Positions 63,783 through 64,000 of a stretch of DNA of 64,000 nucleotides are shown here, one piece after another. The DNA comes from Nyssa sinensis (lineage: Eukaryota; Streptophyta; Magnoliopsida; Cornales; Nyssaceae): assembly GCA_008638375.1 (NCBI GenBank), contig CM018043.1, positions 56,066,947 through 56,130,946 on the forward strand. The letters run 5' to 3'. The translations under genes were made by a program, and so were the position numbers. How positions within the stretch are numbered: the stretch's first letter is position 1; every line of letters begins with the position of its first letter. The notes beneath the pieces were generated by a model, which made no database searches, was not told where the DNA came from, and saw nothing but the letters and a program-made list of their open reading frames with translations.

Positions 63783-64000
63783 AGTTTAGAAGATGAGATT
63801 AAAGCTATCGCAATTAATTAAGCTAGTTCGCAAAACATTAAGTGTTTTGAAGGGAAGTTGTTTGAATTATGGGAGGTATTGATAGAACTGCATTGAGATT
63901 GTTCTTTGAATACATACAAGTATATTGCTTGGAAGCTAGGAAACCGGACTATGAAAATACGAAATGACACGTTGTTTTTGACGGAAAAAACTCCGGTGGC
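63783..64000. promoter_or_regulatory. 5' region of the TMCO4-like gene
   Basis: The leader and proximal promoter of the minus-strand gene should lie here. No clear TATA box was seen. The window ends before the promoter can be judged. Confidence 0.35.

Overview
This is a window of AT-rich plant nuclear DNA, almost certainly from a eudicot and possibly a woody one. The evidence is spliced genes with GT-AG introns, plant-type gene families (a ferulate/coniferaldehyde 5-hydroxylase P450 of the CYP84A type), and dense plant retrotransposons and MITEs. No bacterial operon, CRISPR array, rRNA or canonical tRNA gene is visible.

Layout. Positions 1-25,100 hold no convincing intact gene. This is an accessory desert with two solo LTRs of one family (3112-4325 and 20426-21641, each with a perfect 5-bp target duplication), a PIF/Harbinger-like MITE (4626-5130), a Mutator-like MITE family (best copy 11629-12174, 9-bp target duplication), a tiny TRIM retrotransposon with 73-bp LTRs (16863-17110), tandem duplications and microsatellites. 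At 25675-27397 (+) lies a complete two-exon F5H/CYP84A gene for syringyl lignin and sinapate synthesis. Positions 27,400-32,450 are intergenic, with two hAT-like MITEs and a 215-bp tandem duplication.

From 32.5 kb to the right edge, three multi-exon genes all lie on the minus strand. They are a mitochondrial DUF1640/FMP32-type protein (seven exons, 246 aa), an uncharacterised plant Cys-containing protein (five exons, 202 aa, one GC-AG intron), and a TMCO4-like DUF726 alpha/beta-hydrolase (fifteen exons, about 670 aa). I reconstructed each gene by hand: every exon-exon junction keeps frame and each reading ends at a stop. The first two genes have very long introns (6.6, 5.3 and 4.0 kb) inflated by LINEs, a SINE and a three-LTR TRIM nested inside a LINE.

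The four genes have no obvious shared pathway; this is an ordinary plant gene neighbourhood, not a cluster. I found no convincing undescribed biological system. The most interesting material is structural: the three-LTR TRIM with a single target duplication, the TRIM whose flank was tandemly duplicated with part of its LTR, the duplication that begins inside a MITE terminus, the GC-AG intron, and the uncharacterised CVG-motif protein.
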